From a virus: a stretch of DNA of 26,332 nt. The notes under the pieces are model-generated. The model saw nothing but the letters and a program-made list of their open reading frames with translations, had not been told where the DNA came from and made no database searches. Position 1 is the stretch's first letter; the number at the start of each line of letters is the position of its first letter. The translations under genes and the position numbers were made by a program. Positions 12,784 to 18,587 of this stretch are shown piece after piece. Location of the stretch: IMG/VR virus record IMGVR_UViG_3300042905_005950, positions 1 to 26,332 of that record; one strand, 5' to 3'.

Positions 12784-14147
12784 TAGACTGCCATTATAGC
12801 AACTTGTGAACTAATATCTGGAGTCGGTGAAGCAACTTTACCATATAAAGGAGGCAAACCATCAGCAACTAGAGATGAGTTAAAAATTGAAGCGGGAATA
12901 AAAATCGACTCTCCCGGAGAAAGATGAATACCAAAATCATCATTAGATGTCGGAGCAGTCCAAATAGGAGAGGCACCAATTTGTACACCGTTTCCGAGTA
13001 TAACGGTATAGGTTGATGAAATGTTTTTTATGGTAGTTCCATGTTTTATGTTATTGAGTACGATATTTGAGAGTTGTGTAGCTGTGTTAGAATTCAATGT
13101 TGTTCTGAATGTTCTTACTCTGGTGTTGACATGATTGAATGTTCTTACGCCTTGGAATGCAGCTTGTCTGTTGCTCGAACCATCGGTGACAAGTTCATTC
13201 AATCTCTTCGCAACCGAACCGGTCGGACCATTCCAACTTAAATCATATCTTAGCTCTCTTAGATACCACGGGATGCTATAAGCATAACCACCCTCATAAT
13301 ACATTAACAGTTTTTCGATATTTTTGGCTGCTGTTGGGAATTGTGGATTTCCAGCCAGATTTAATTGTGTTGGTTGTATGTCAACAGGAAGAACGCTATT
13401 GATAACTTCAATCGCGGAACTGGCGAGAGAAATTGTTCCGCTTACGGGAACAGGAGTTCCACCAGCAGTTCCCTCTATTCTCATCACTGTACCAGCGGCA
13501 TTCTGAACATTTATTGTAGAACCAATTGTTATGTTGGCACTGATTCCAGCGTTCACCATATTCACATTCAGTGCATCACCGGAAGAACCGATAACAGTTC
13601 CACCAGCACCTACGATCTTCACTGAGAAAGTCGCTCCACCATCTGGAGCATAGACCTTGATATTATCGGTAGCGTTGGTGAGATTCCAATTTCTTGCTAC
13701 TGTTCCTCCGACCAGAATGCTGTCGGTGGTAGAGTTCAGATAACGACCACCGGTGACATTCACAGTTCCTGTTATTCCAACAGGAGCATTTATATTTACA
13801 GATCCAGTGACGGTCACAGGAGTTGCACCGGCGACACCATACACAAAAGCATTTACTCCACCAGTGACATGAACGGGCGATCCTGCGGTGTTTCCGACAG
13901 TGAACACACCGAGACCACGAACAGCACCCGTTACTGTAACAGTGGCAAGAGTTCCAGTCAAGCCAAACACTTGAACAGGAAGAGGAGTGGTGGTAGTGGC
14001 TCTGGTTACGGTAGCATCATTACCCCAAGCTACTTTCATAACTTGAGCGTGGGCGGTAAGACCTGCGGACGAGTAAATATCTGTTCCGATAACCGCTTGA
14101 TCTCCATCCACTGCTACCAGCAAATTATTGTCGTTGTCAGTCGCCAT
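12783..14147 (-). CDS. Probable virion protein with VTG-type beta repeats
   Basis: A 454-residue protein with GGAG 6 bases before the ATG (14147-14145). Residues about 55-235 are a Val/Thr/Gly repeat region with irregular units of the form V-x-V-T-G-x-V (VTVTGAVRG, PVHVTGGVNA, PVTVTGSVNIN, GITGTVNVTGG), which usually folds as a beta-helix or stacked beta-sandwich in phage fibres. The C-terminal part from about 260 is different: LLMYYEGGYAYSIPWYLRELRYDLSW, then strands ending in an Ile/Val-rich tail. It forms a two-gene unit with the 338-residue gene. A tail fibre or decoration role is inferred from repeat type only. Confidence 0.8.
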   Translation of the reverse strand: MATDNDNNLLVAVDGDQAVIGTDIYSSAGLTAHAQVMKVAWGNDATVTRATTTTPLPVQVFGLTGTLATVTVTGAVRGLGVFTVGNTAGSPVHVTGGVNAFVYGVAGATPVTVTGSVNINAPVGITGTVNVTGGRYLNSTTDSILVGGTVARNWNLTNATDNIKVYAPDGGATFSVKIVGAGGTVIGSSGDALNVNMVNAGISANITIGSTINVQNAAGTVMRIEGTAGGTPVPVSGTISLASSAIEVINSVLPVDIQPTQLNLAGNPQFPTAAKNIEKLLMYYEGGYAYSIPWYLRELRYDLSWNGPTGSVAKRLNELVTDGSSNRQAAFQGVRTFNHVNTRVRTFRTTLNSNTATQLSNIVLNNIKHGTTIKNISSTYTVILGNGVQIGASPIWTAPTSNDDFGIHLSPGESIFIPASIFNSSLVADGLPPLYGKVASPTPDISSQVAIMAV

Positions 14148-14169
14148 TAGTTTCTCCGAAAAAAATAGG

Positions 14170-14219
14170 AATCATACCTATATATCCTTGATGTTCTGTG
14201 GTATAATGTGGGTATGATT
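14170..14219 (+). promoter_or_regulatory. gp33 promoter framed by a 9-bp inverted repeat
   Basis: Extended -10 TG-G-TATAAT (14199-14207) with no good -35 at normal distance. AATCATACC (14170-14178) and GGTATGATT (14211-14219) are perfect inverted copies on both sides of the promoter; the right copy contains the ATG at 14214. With a start site 6-7 bases after the -10, the mRNA would begin at or next to this ATG. Confidence 0.6.
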
Positions 14220-14435
14220 ATAGACCTAAAAAACAAGTTTTCTCGTAGCGTCGAGCTTTATGTCGAAAAATGGCAAGTTTCCTATATGGATGCCGTTTTG
14301 ACCTTGTGTGAAGAATACAATGTCGAGCCAGAAGCCGTCGTAAAACATCTTTCGAAACCAATACTTGAAAAGATAAAAGTCGAAGGACAGAGCCTTAATT
14401 TTCTTCCGAAAACTAAGACTAAGTTGCCTTTCTGA
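14214..14435 (+). CDS. 33: gp33-like late transcription co-activator
   Basis: A 73-residue protein. ATG 14214 is preferred over GTG 14208, which directly follows the -10 hexamer. The core VEKWQVSYMDAVLTLCEEYNVEPEAVVKHLSKPILEKIKVEGQSLNFLP aligns with the C-terminal half of T4 gp33 (MVEEFGMSYLEATTAFLEE..., ...IPSGIIEKIQSEA). In T4, gp33 bridges host RNA polymerase, the sliding clamp and gp55 at late promoters. Placement just upstream of gp32 mirrors the T4 33-59-32 order, without gene 59 in between. The T4 N-terminal region is missing, as in cyanophage versions. No ribosome-binding site is possible if transcription starts as predicted. Confidence 0.82.
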   Translation: MIIDLKNKFSRSVELYVEKWQVSYMDAVLTLCEEYNVEPEAVVKHLSKPILEKIKVEGQSLNFLPKTKTKLPF

Positions 14436-14436
14436 C

Positions 14437-14464
14437 TTGCTTTCTTTTTCAAGCATGGTATAAT
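14437..14464 (+). promoter_or_regulatory. Sigma70-type promoter for gp32
   Basis: TTGCTT (14437-14442), 16-bp spacer, TATAAT (14459-14464) with TGG extension. The start is expected near 14471, just before the leader hairpin. Confidence 0.75.
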
Positions 14465-14477
14465 ACATCAACAAAGG

Positions 14478-14503
14478 CCCGGGTAGTTCCCGGGGAAAGG
14501 AAC
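14478..14503 (+). promoter_or_regulatory. gp32 leader with two competing hairpins
   Basis: Hairpin A: CCCGGG (14478-14483) with CCCGGG (14489-14494), loop TAGTT. Hairpin B: GTTCC (14486-14490) with GGAAC (14499-14503), which would hide the Shine-Dalgarno AAAGGA. A and B exclude each other; loop bases GTT with AAC (14501-14503) could instead add a short pseudoknot to hairpin A. T4 gene 32 mRNA is autoregulated through a leader pseudoknot. Confidence 0.55.
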
Positions 14504-14507
14504 CATT

Positions 14508-15404
14508 ATGTCATTTAGCGATTTTAAGAAGCGTAGTAAGTCCAGCATCGACACCCTTGCCAAGAAGCTCGAAGAGGATCTTGGAACCAAGAAGGATTAC
14601 AAGGATGATCGTTTCTGGCGACCGGAGATCGACAAGAGCGGCAGCGGCTTTGCGATCATCCGTTTCCTCCCTGCTGTCGAGAACGAGGACATTCCGTGGG
14701 CCAAGACCTACACCCATGCATTCAAGGGTAAGGGTGGCTGGTATATTGAGAATTGTCCTACTGCGATCGGTCTGAAGTGTCCGATCTGTGAGATGAACAA
14801 CGAGCTTTGGAATTCGGGTATCGAGAGCGACAAGAATATCGCTCGCGATCGTAAGCGTAAGCTCTCGTACATCTCAAATGTTCTGGTCATCTCAGACCCG
14901 GCGAATCCTCAGAACGATGGCAAGGTCTTCCTCTTCAAGTACGGTAAGAAGATCTTTGACAAGATTCAGGAAACGATGAAGCCCGCTTTCCCTGATGAGA
15001 AGCCGGTGAATCCGTTCGATTTCTGGCAGGGTGCTAACTTCCGTATGAAGATTCGCACTGTTGCCGGTTACATCAACTACGACAAGTCGGAGTTTGATTC
15101 GGCATCTGCTCTGTTTGAGGGAGATGACAAGAAGCTTGAGGCTCTGTGGAAGAAGCAGTATGCTCTTGCGGAGTTCAGCGATCCCAAGAACTTCAAGGCT
15201 TACGAGGTTCTTTCCAAGAAGGCCAAGGATGTCATTGGAAGCGACATCCGCGAGACTTCGACGGATGACCGTACCGTGGAGGACGAGGAGCTTGAACAGG
15301 CTCCACGCCCCTCTGCGGCTCCCAAGAAGAAGGCCGATCCGACTCCTGAGCCCGAGGAGGAGATGGATTCGATGTCTTACTTCGAGAAGCTCGCCAACGA
15401 GTAA
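14508..15404 (+). CDS. 32: gp32-like single-stranded DNA-binding protein
   Basis: A 298-residue protein close in length to T4 gp32 (301). The N-terminal basic helix (SDFKKRSKSSIDTLAKKLEED) corresponds to the cooperative self-association domain. The OB-fold core carries the structural zinc site with H70, C83, C91 and C94 (THAFKGKGGWYIENC...KCPIC), as in T4 (His plus three Cys). Conserved core segments are FRFLPAVEN-like 52-59, YISNVLVISDP and NPFDFWQGANFRMKI. The acidic C-terminal tail (PEPEEEMDSMSYFEKLANE) is the partner-binding region. It coats ssDNA in replication, recombination and repair. Codon use is strongly host-like, fitting high expression. AAAGGA lies 8 bases before the ATG. The stop abuts the stop of the convergent gene. 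Confidence 0.95.
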   Translation: MSFSDFKKRSKSSIDTLAKKLEEDLGTKKDYKDDRFWRPEIDKSGSGFAIIRFLPAVENEDIPWAKTYTHAFKGKGGWYIENCPTAIGLKCPICEMNNELWNSGIESDKNIARDRKRKLSYISNVLVISDPANPQNDGKVFLFKYGKKIFDKIQETMKPAFPDEKPVNPFDFWQGANFRMKIRTVAGYINYDKSEFDSASALFEGDDKKLEALWKKQYALAEFSDPKNFKAYEVLSKKAKDVIGSDIRETSTDDRTVEDEELEQAPRPSAAPKKKADPTPEPEEEMDSMSYFEKLANE

Positions 15405-15929
15405 TCAGGCGTTAAAACTTCTCCAAATCGGCAGGAATGCCGTTTCCATGGCCACCTTTTCGAAGGTGGTCATGCCTTTTACGGTGACTCTGCCTCCTGC
15501 TCCGCCCATATCGCGTCCCCCACCTCCGGGATTTGCACTCATTGCCCCGGGGGTGGGAGGACATGGAGCACCCATGGTGCCCCTTTCCCTGAATTTTTCT
15601 TGACTGATTGTCAATTTATTGGTCGAAGCCACCATCTGATTCGGGTTTTTGTCTACGGTGACTCTTTCGGGTTGACCGATATTGACATTTGGTGAGTCCC
15701 CAGCCATAAAAAGCGTGGGTTGAGTAACATTGAAGCTTCCTCCCTTATAAAATCTGGGTATCTTGGGAGTTTCGGGTGTCAATTGAACAAAGTCAAGATT
15801 AGCGATTGACGAAATTCGGGGAAACTTACCCTTTTCGACTCCAGGTTCCTTTCCGAAGAACACATTCTTGGAAAGCATGGAACTTTTTGTCTTATTTTTC
15901 CAGTCGAATTTCGTATTTTTTGCTTTCAT
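15405..15929 (-). CDS. Small tail protein with tape-measure-like C-terminal motif
   Basis: A 174-residue protein starting at ATG 15929-15927; this ATG overlaps the stop of the -1 frame upstream (ATGA), and a longer in-frame version from 16037 would have to read through that region without a start signal. Basic N-terminus (MKAKNTKFDWKNKTK). Residues about 60-95 (FYKGGSFNVTQPTLFMAGDSPNVNIGQPERVTVDKN) resemble the conserved end motif of tape-measure proteins (GG.v..PTL...GE.....ERV.V). Residues about 115-145 are Pro/Gly-rich. It is placed after tail-tube-like and chaperone-like genes, where a tape measure would be, but is far too short for one. Function unassigned. Confidence 0.72.
   Translation of the reverse strand: MKAKNTKFDWKNKTKSSMLSKNVFFGKEPGVEKGKFPRISSIANLDFVQLTPETPKIPRFYKGGSFNVTQPTLFMAGDSPNVNIGQPERVTVDKNPNQMVASTNKLTISQEKFRERGTMGAPCPPTPGAMSANPGGGGRDMGGAGGRVTVKGMTTFEKVAMETAFLPIWRSFNA
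15447..15480 (+). terminator. gp32 terminator inside the convergent gene
   Basis: CATGGCCACCTT (15447-15458) pairs with AAGGTGGTCATG (15463-15474) through 12 pairs including one G-T, around a TTCG tetraloop, followed by CCTTTT. It lies 43 bases past the gp32 stop, inside the coding end of the minus-strand gene. A smaller hairpin CGGCA/TGCCG (15429-15442) precedes it. Confidence 0.85.
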
Positions 15930-16108
15930 CTGTTGCTTTCTCTTTCTTTTGCCTGTTCTTCCAAATGCTGCCTCAGTTGTGCCACATAAACTTCTCTCTC
16001 CCACGGTATCATGGCCTCTACATCTGACAGAGACCATTTATGAATGTGTAGTAGCAAGAAGTTTAATCTATAAAACTCTCCAATACTTATGTGGCTGAGG
16101 CAAATGCG
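15926..16108 (-). CDS. -1 frame extension of the gp26-like protein
   Basis: Open for 60 codons in the -1 frame relative to the gp26-like gene. It is entered at the T TTT TTC heptamer (16114-16108), runs past the zero-frame stop (16089-16087) and ends at a TGA (15928-15926) that overlaps the next ATG. Predicted residues include GEFYRLNFLLLHIHKWSLSD, then VEAMIPWEREVYVAQLRQHL and a charged EEQAKERESNR end. This has the look of a conserved helical tail-assembly domain (small proteins with M-P-W/F-E-R-x-V/I-Y-V motifs follow gp26 in T4-like phages as I recall). There is no ATG before codon 33 and no Shine-Dalgarno/start combination, so a gp26-extension fusion by frameshifting is the simplest reading. 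Confidence 0.75.
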   Translation of the reverse strand, partial: RICLSHISIGEFYRLNFLLLHIHKWSLSDVEAMIPWEREVYVAQLRQHLEEQAKERESNR

Positions 16109-16114
16109 AAAAAA
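15969..16114 (-). promoter_or_regulatory. Programmed -1 frameshift signal: slippery site plus long-range stem
   Basis: Minus strand: heptamer T TTT TTC (16114-16108) in the X XXY YYZ register of the zero frame (AGT TTT TTC), a 5-base spacer GCATT, then a 5' stem arm TGCCTCAG + CCACATAA (16102-16087). The 3' arm is TTATGTGG (15989-15982), a 5-base bulge, and CTGAGGCA (15976-15969). All 16 pairs are Watson-Crick. The loop of about 97 bases could hold more structure. Spacer length is within the usual 5-9 bases. Confidence 0.75.
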
Positions 16115-16803
16115 CTTTCTATTCCCATGAGAGTTACTGATCTCTCCATCCCATCTTTTGTGGTGTAATTGATGGTCTTTTTCATTCTTGGGATAGAATT
16201 AACGAATTTCTTAAATTCATCCAGTTGCTTGGATGTCATCAGATCATAAAAACTCAAAAGTTCTTCGTTTGAGATATCTGTTTTGGGGAAAACATTACCT
16301 GAAGTCTGAAGTTCAAGGAAACAATTCTTGAAAATAGATCGAATTTCATCCCCTTCGGGATCTTCATCCTGCAACAAATATTCAAAGGTTGGTTCTTGCA
16401 ACAAGAGAAGCATATCATCAGACAGCTTTATCTTATTTGACCTGTGTTTGGGTTTATCAAGGTCAAAATTCTCAAGATTTAAAGTCATATCAATCGCTTC
16501 TTTTGTTTCCGGGCATATCATCGTAAAAGATGCCTCTTCTCCGATTGATTTTCCACGAAGATAAAGAAAAGCCTTTTCTACATCGGCTATAGGCATTTTT
16601 TCCGGATTCGGGATGTCTTCAAAGCAATTTTCAAGAATCTGGGCTATGGCTTTTGCCATTTCCATACCAGAATTCGATTTTTGTGCCAGTAGAAGGATTT
16701 TTTCTTCCTTCACGGTCATGGGTCTGAATTTGTGCTTTTTCCCACTTATCGGTAATTGTACTTCATATGACGGAAAACTCTTTTTCAACAATTCTGTAAT
16801 CAT
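16087..16803 (-). CDS. 26: gp26-like protein (PF12322 type), candidate tail-assembly chaperone
   Basis: A 238-residue protein. I prefer ATG 16803 because AAAGGA lies 6 bases before it; ATG 16809 directly abuts that site. The opening KKSFPSYEVQLPISGKKHKFRPMTVKEEKILLLAQKS is the signature of T4-like gp26 (P.Y.l.LP.sGk...frPf.vkEEK.Ll.A). It continues with IADVEKAFLYLRGKSIGE, ICPETKEAIDMTLNLENF and DLMTSKQLDEFKKFVNSIPRM. T4 gp26 is needed for baseplate hub assembly. The gene follows the tail-tube-like gene by 6 bases, and its last codons carry a slippery heptamer, so it probably makes both a short form and a frameshifted long form, as lambda gpG/gpGT do. Confidence 0.88.
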   Translation of the reverse strand: MITELLKKSFPSYEVQLPISGKKHKFRPMTVKEEKILLLAQKSNSGMEMAKAIAQILENCFEDIPNPEKMPIADVEKAFLYLRGKSIGEEASFTMICPETKEAIDMTLNLENFDLDKPKHRSNKIKLSDDMLLLLQEPTFEYLLQDEDPEGDEIRSIFKNCFLELQTSGNVFPKTDISNEELLSFYDLMTSKQLDEFKKFVNSIPRMKKTINYTTKDGMERSVTLMGIESFFAFASAT

Positions 16804-16815
16804 TTTCATCCTTTA

Positions 16816-17379
16816 TTATAACTGTCTGTACATCCCTCCTACAAGGAAAGATAAAGTCATGGTTTGCGGTTCACTCTTATCGGCTGCGAATCTGAATGGT
16901 AGTATCTTTTCCAAGTAACAACCACCATAATTGTAAGACCCTACAACATTACCTTTGCGGTCGTATGCCTGTACCCTTATGTTTGTGCCAAAATTATTTC
17001 TTTTCCAAGAAAAAGAATTTACTGATGTAGCAGAGGCATCTTCGAATAGTCTGCCTCTATTTAATTGGTTGAAATTTGTGTTTGTATAATTTTTTAAGAA
17101 ATTGAAAAAATCGTTTGATTCTACTTCAGGTACTATAACTTGTGCGATTAATTGTTCTTCGAATTTCAAACCAACAGGCATTCTGAAGAATTGATTTCCT
17201 AACCAATAATTACAATTGATAAATTCATATTTTGGTCCGGGTAAATCCAGTCCAACGACTCTTTCCGGTGGAATTTTATATTGAGTATTTCCACCTATTT
17301 CAAATACTATAGAATATCTGGAAGCGTCTTGGTATCCACCTTTTCCTATTTCTGTGATGAGTGATTGAATATTGCTCAT
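16816..17379 (-). CDS. Tail-tube-fold protein (gp19/gp54-like)
   Basis: A 187-residue protein starting at ATG 17379-17377, which overlaps the gp4 stop (ATGA); a longer frame to 17421 is possible but lies inside gp4. The pattern is that of the T4 tail-tube family (gp19, gp54): an early strand SRYSIVFEIGG, a central VGLDLPGPKYEFINCNYWLGNQFFRMPVGLKFEEQLIAQVIV, a middle helix SNDFFNFLKNY, then IRVQAYDRKGNVVGSYNYGGCYLEKILPFRFA and a final strand TMTLSFLVGGMY. It is either the main tube subunit or the baseplate tube initiator; I cannot separate these by eye. The following gp26-like frameshift gene favours the tube subunit, because chaperone genes normally follow the tube gene. Confidence 0.78.
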   Translation of the reverse strand: MSNIQSLITEIGKGGYQDASRYSIVFEIGGNTQYKIPPERVVGLDLPGPKYEFINCNYWLGNQFFRMPVGLKFEEQLIAQVIVPEVESNDFFNFLKNYTNTNFNQLNRGRLFEDASATSVNSFSWKRNNFGTNIRVQAYDRKGNVVGSYNYGGCYLEKILPFRFAADKSEPQTMTLSFLVGGMYRQL

Positions 17380-17804
17380 GTAATGTGAAGATCCTCTTCG
17401 GTGAGAATCTTGAAATGCCACCCTTGTTCTTCACATAATTTAGTAGCAGATTCCCATTTAGTAGTATTTATCATGTAGGTGGCCATCTCCATGGCATAAC
17501 TCTTTTTTCGCCTATTTTCTGGCGGGGCGGTCTGCTTCTTCGGTTTGATCTCGACAACATAGGTCTTGACCTGACCATGCTCTATCGCCTCGAATAGAAA
17601 ATCTGGGTAGTACATACAAGGTCTTTTCTTTACCGGACAATAGTATGGAACGCTCAATTCCTCGCTTGCCCACCGCACTATAGACTGGTTCTCATCCAGA
17701 TATTTACAGAATTTTCGCTCCCAAAGCGATCTACATATTATCTTATTCGGGTCGCCTACATATTTTGATGGGTTTTTTGGATAAAAACGAGTCTTATAAG
17801 GCAT
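17376..17804 (-). CDS. 4: gp4-like head completion protein, TnsA/PD-(D/E)xK fold
   Basis: A 142-residue protein closely following T4 gp4 (150 residues) from end to end: FYPKNPSKYVGDPNKIICRSLWERKF (T4: VPKNISKYRGDPKKITYRSNWEKFF), then VRWASEELSVPYYCP, and YYPDFLFEAIEHG...YVVEIKPKKQTAPP (T4: RRYFMDIWMKDSSG...FIEIKPKKETQPP). E29, D68, E85 and K87 form a plausible PD-(D/E)xK nuclease site like TnsA. In T4 the protein completes filled heads before tail joining. Its ATG is only 9 bases from the ATG of the divergent gp48-like gene, and no Shine-Dalgarno is evident. The stop overlaps the tail-tube-like start. Confidence 0.92.
   Translation of the reverse strand: MPYKTRFYPKNPSKYVGDPNKIICRSLWERKFCKYLDENQSIVRWASEELSVPYYCPVKKRPCMYYPDFLFEAIEHGQVKTYVVEIKPKKQTAPPENRRKKSYAMEMATYMINTTKWESATKLCEEQGWHFKILTEEDLHIT
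17465..17472 (-). promoter_or_regulatory. Late-promoter-like box GATAAATA (minus strand)
   Basis: Reads GATAAATA on the minus strand from 17472 to 17465, about 85 bases before the tail-tube-like ATG and inside the gp4 gene. One mismatch to TATAAATA. It could boost the tube gene above gp4, but the box also encodes gp4 residues, so chance is possible. Confidence 0.35.
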
Positions 17805-17813
17805 AAAACACCA

Positions 17814-18587
17814 ATGCTAGTACCGCCTAGTCTTAACAGATACCCAGAAACGGCTACTCCGCTTTATTTAGTCCTTACCCAACAGGACACCTCTGCCCTG
17901 AATGGAGGGGAAGGAAAGTGGAGAAATATAACTCTGGATGAAATTAACGGGAACCAATATGTTCTACCTGCCCCAAAAGTAGGTCTTGGACTTGGAACCC
18001 ATTCGGCAAACCTAGATGAGGCCAAATTTTGGCAAACTTCATCGGTGGGTGATAAGGCAAGAATGGTGTTTGGAGACACCATATTTTATGCCATGGGTGG
18101 TATTATGAATGATGTTGGATATGATACCGAAACTGGCAGAGCAGCGGGCTATATTGCAGGCGGAGCGAACATACCGAAGGACCTTTCGGCTATTCAATAC
18201 AAGGGAATGAAGAAAAGAGCATATTCATTCTCCTTCGAATTGTTTGCTTTTACAAACGCAGATTTTGATGTTATAACACAATTTTGCAGGAACATGCACT
18301 CTCACTGCATGCCTGCGGTTTTGAACAATGGGACATTGAGCACCCCATCTGTATTCAGAATACAAATAATGAACAGTGGGTTTACAGATGTCACAAACAA
18401 TTGGCTCTTCCAGCCACAACCATGTACGATGACGGCATTTAACTCATCAGCATTAGATTACATCTCTATAGATTCAAATAACACCTCACCTGCAAGAGTT
18501 GGTGTAAATATGGTATTAGCTGAAATCGAACCTGTGGTCAATGTTGGCGGAAATGTAGCTACAACAGCGGAGGTATTCGGGGTATGA
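17814..18587 (+). CDS. 48: gp48-like baseplate/tail-tube cap protein
   Basis: A 257-residue protein. The C-terminal half matches the T4 gp48 layout: MKKRAYSFSFELFAFTNADFDVITQFCRNMHSHCMPAVLNN (T4: TKVFTWDLTPRSTEDLMAIINIYQYFNYFSY), a P-S-V-F-R-I-Q-I segment, WLFQPQPCTMTAFN (T4: FGPCQIQSIRF), and a final strand VGVNMVLAEIEPV (T4: FTLEITMREI). The large N-terminal variable part of T4 gp48 is shorter here. gp48 sits on the hub and starts tail-tube polymerisation. The gene heads the plus-strand baseplate operon and overlaps gp53 by ATGA. Its ATG has only a weak distant AAGG. Confidence 0.8.
   Translation: MLVPPSLNRYPETATPLYLVLTQQDTSALNGGEGKWRNITLDEINGNQYVLPAPKVGLGLGTHSANLDEAKFWQTSSVGDKARMVFGDTIFYAMGGIMNDVGYDTETGRAAGYIAGGANIPKDLSAIQYKGMKKRAYSFSFELFAFTNADFDVITQFCRNMHSHCMPAVLNNGTLSTPSVFRIQIMNSGFTDVTNNWLFQPQPCTMTAFNSSALDYISIDSNNTSPARVGVNMVLAEIEPVVNVGGNVATTAEVFGV
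17865..17871 (-). promoter_or_regulatory. Late-promoter-like box CTAAATA for the minus tail operon
   Basis: Reads CTAAATAAAG on the minus strand from 17871, identical to the 1326 box through CTAAATAA, and about 60 bases upstream of the gp4 ATG. It lies inside the divergent gp48-like gene, as the 9-base gap between the two genes leaves no room elsewhere. Confidence 0.5.

Noticed and set aside
14437-14456. Possible gp33 terminator (TGCTT/AAGCA around a T-rich loop)
   Set aside because: Only five pairs and no T-run after the stem; the same bases form the -35 and spacer of the gp32 promoter.
15061-15603. Plus-strand frame of 180 codons overlapping gp32, Arg/Leu/Ser-rich
   Set aside because: It is the shifted reading of gp32's biased codons; gp32 is unambiguous, and the frame has no ribosome-binding site.
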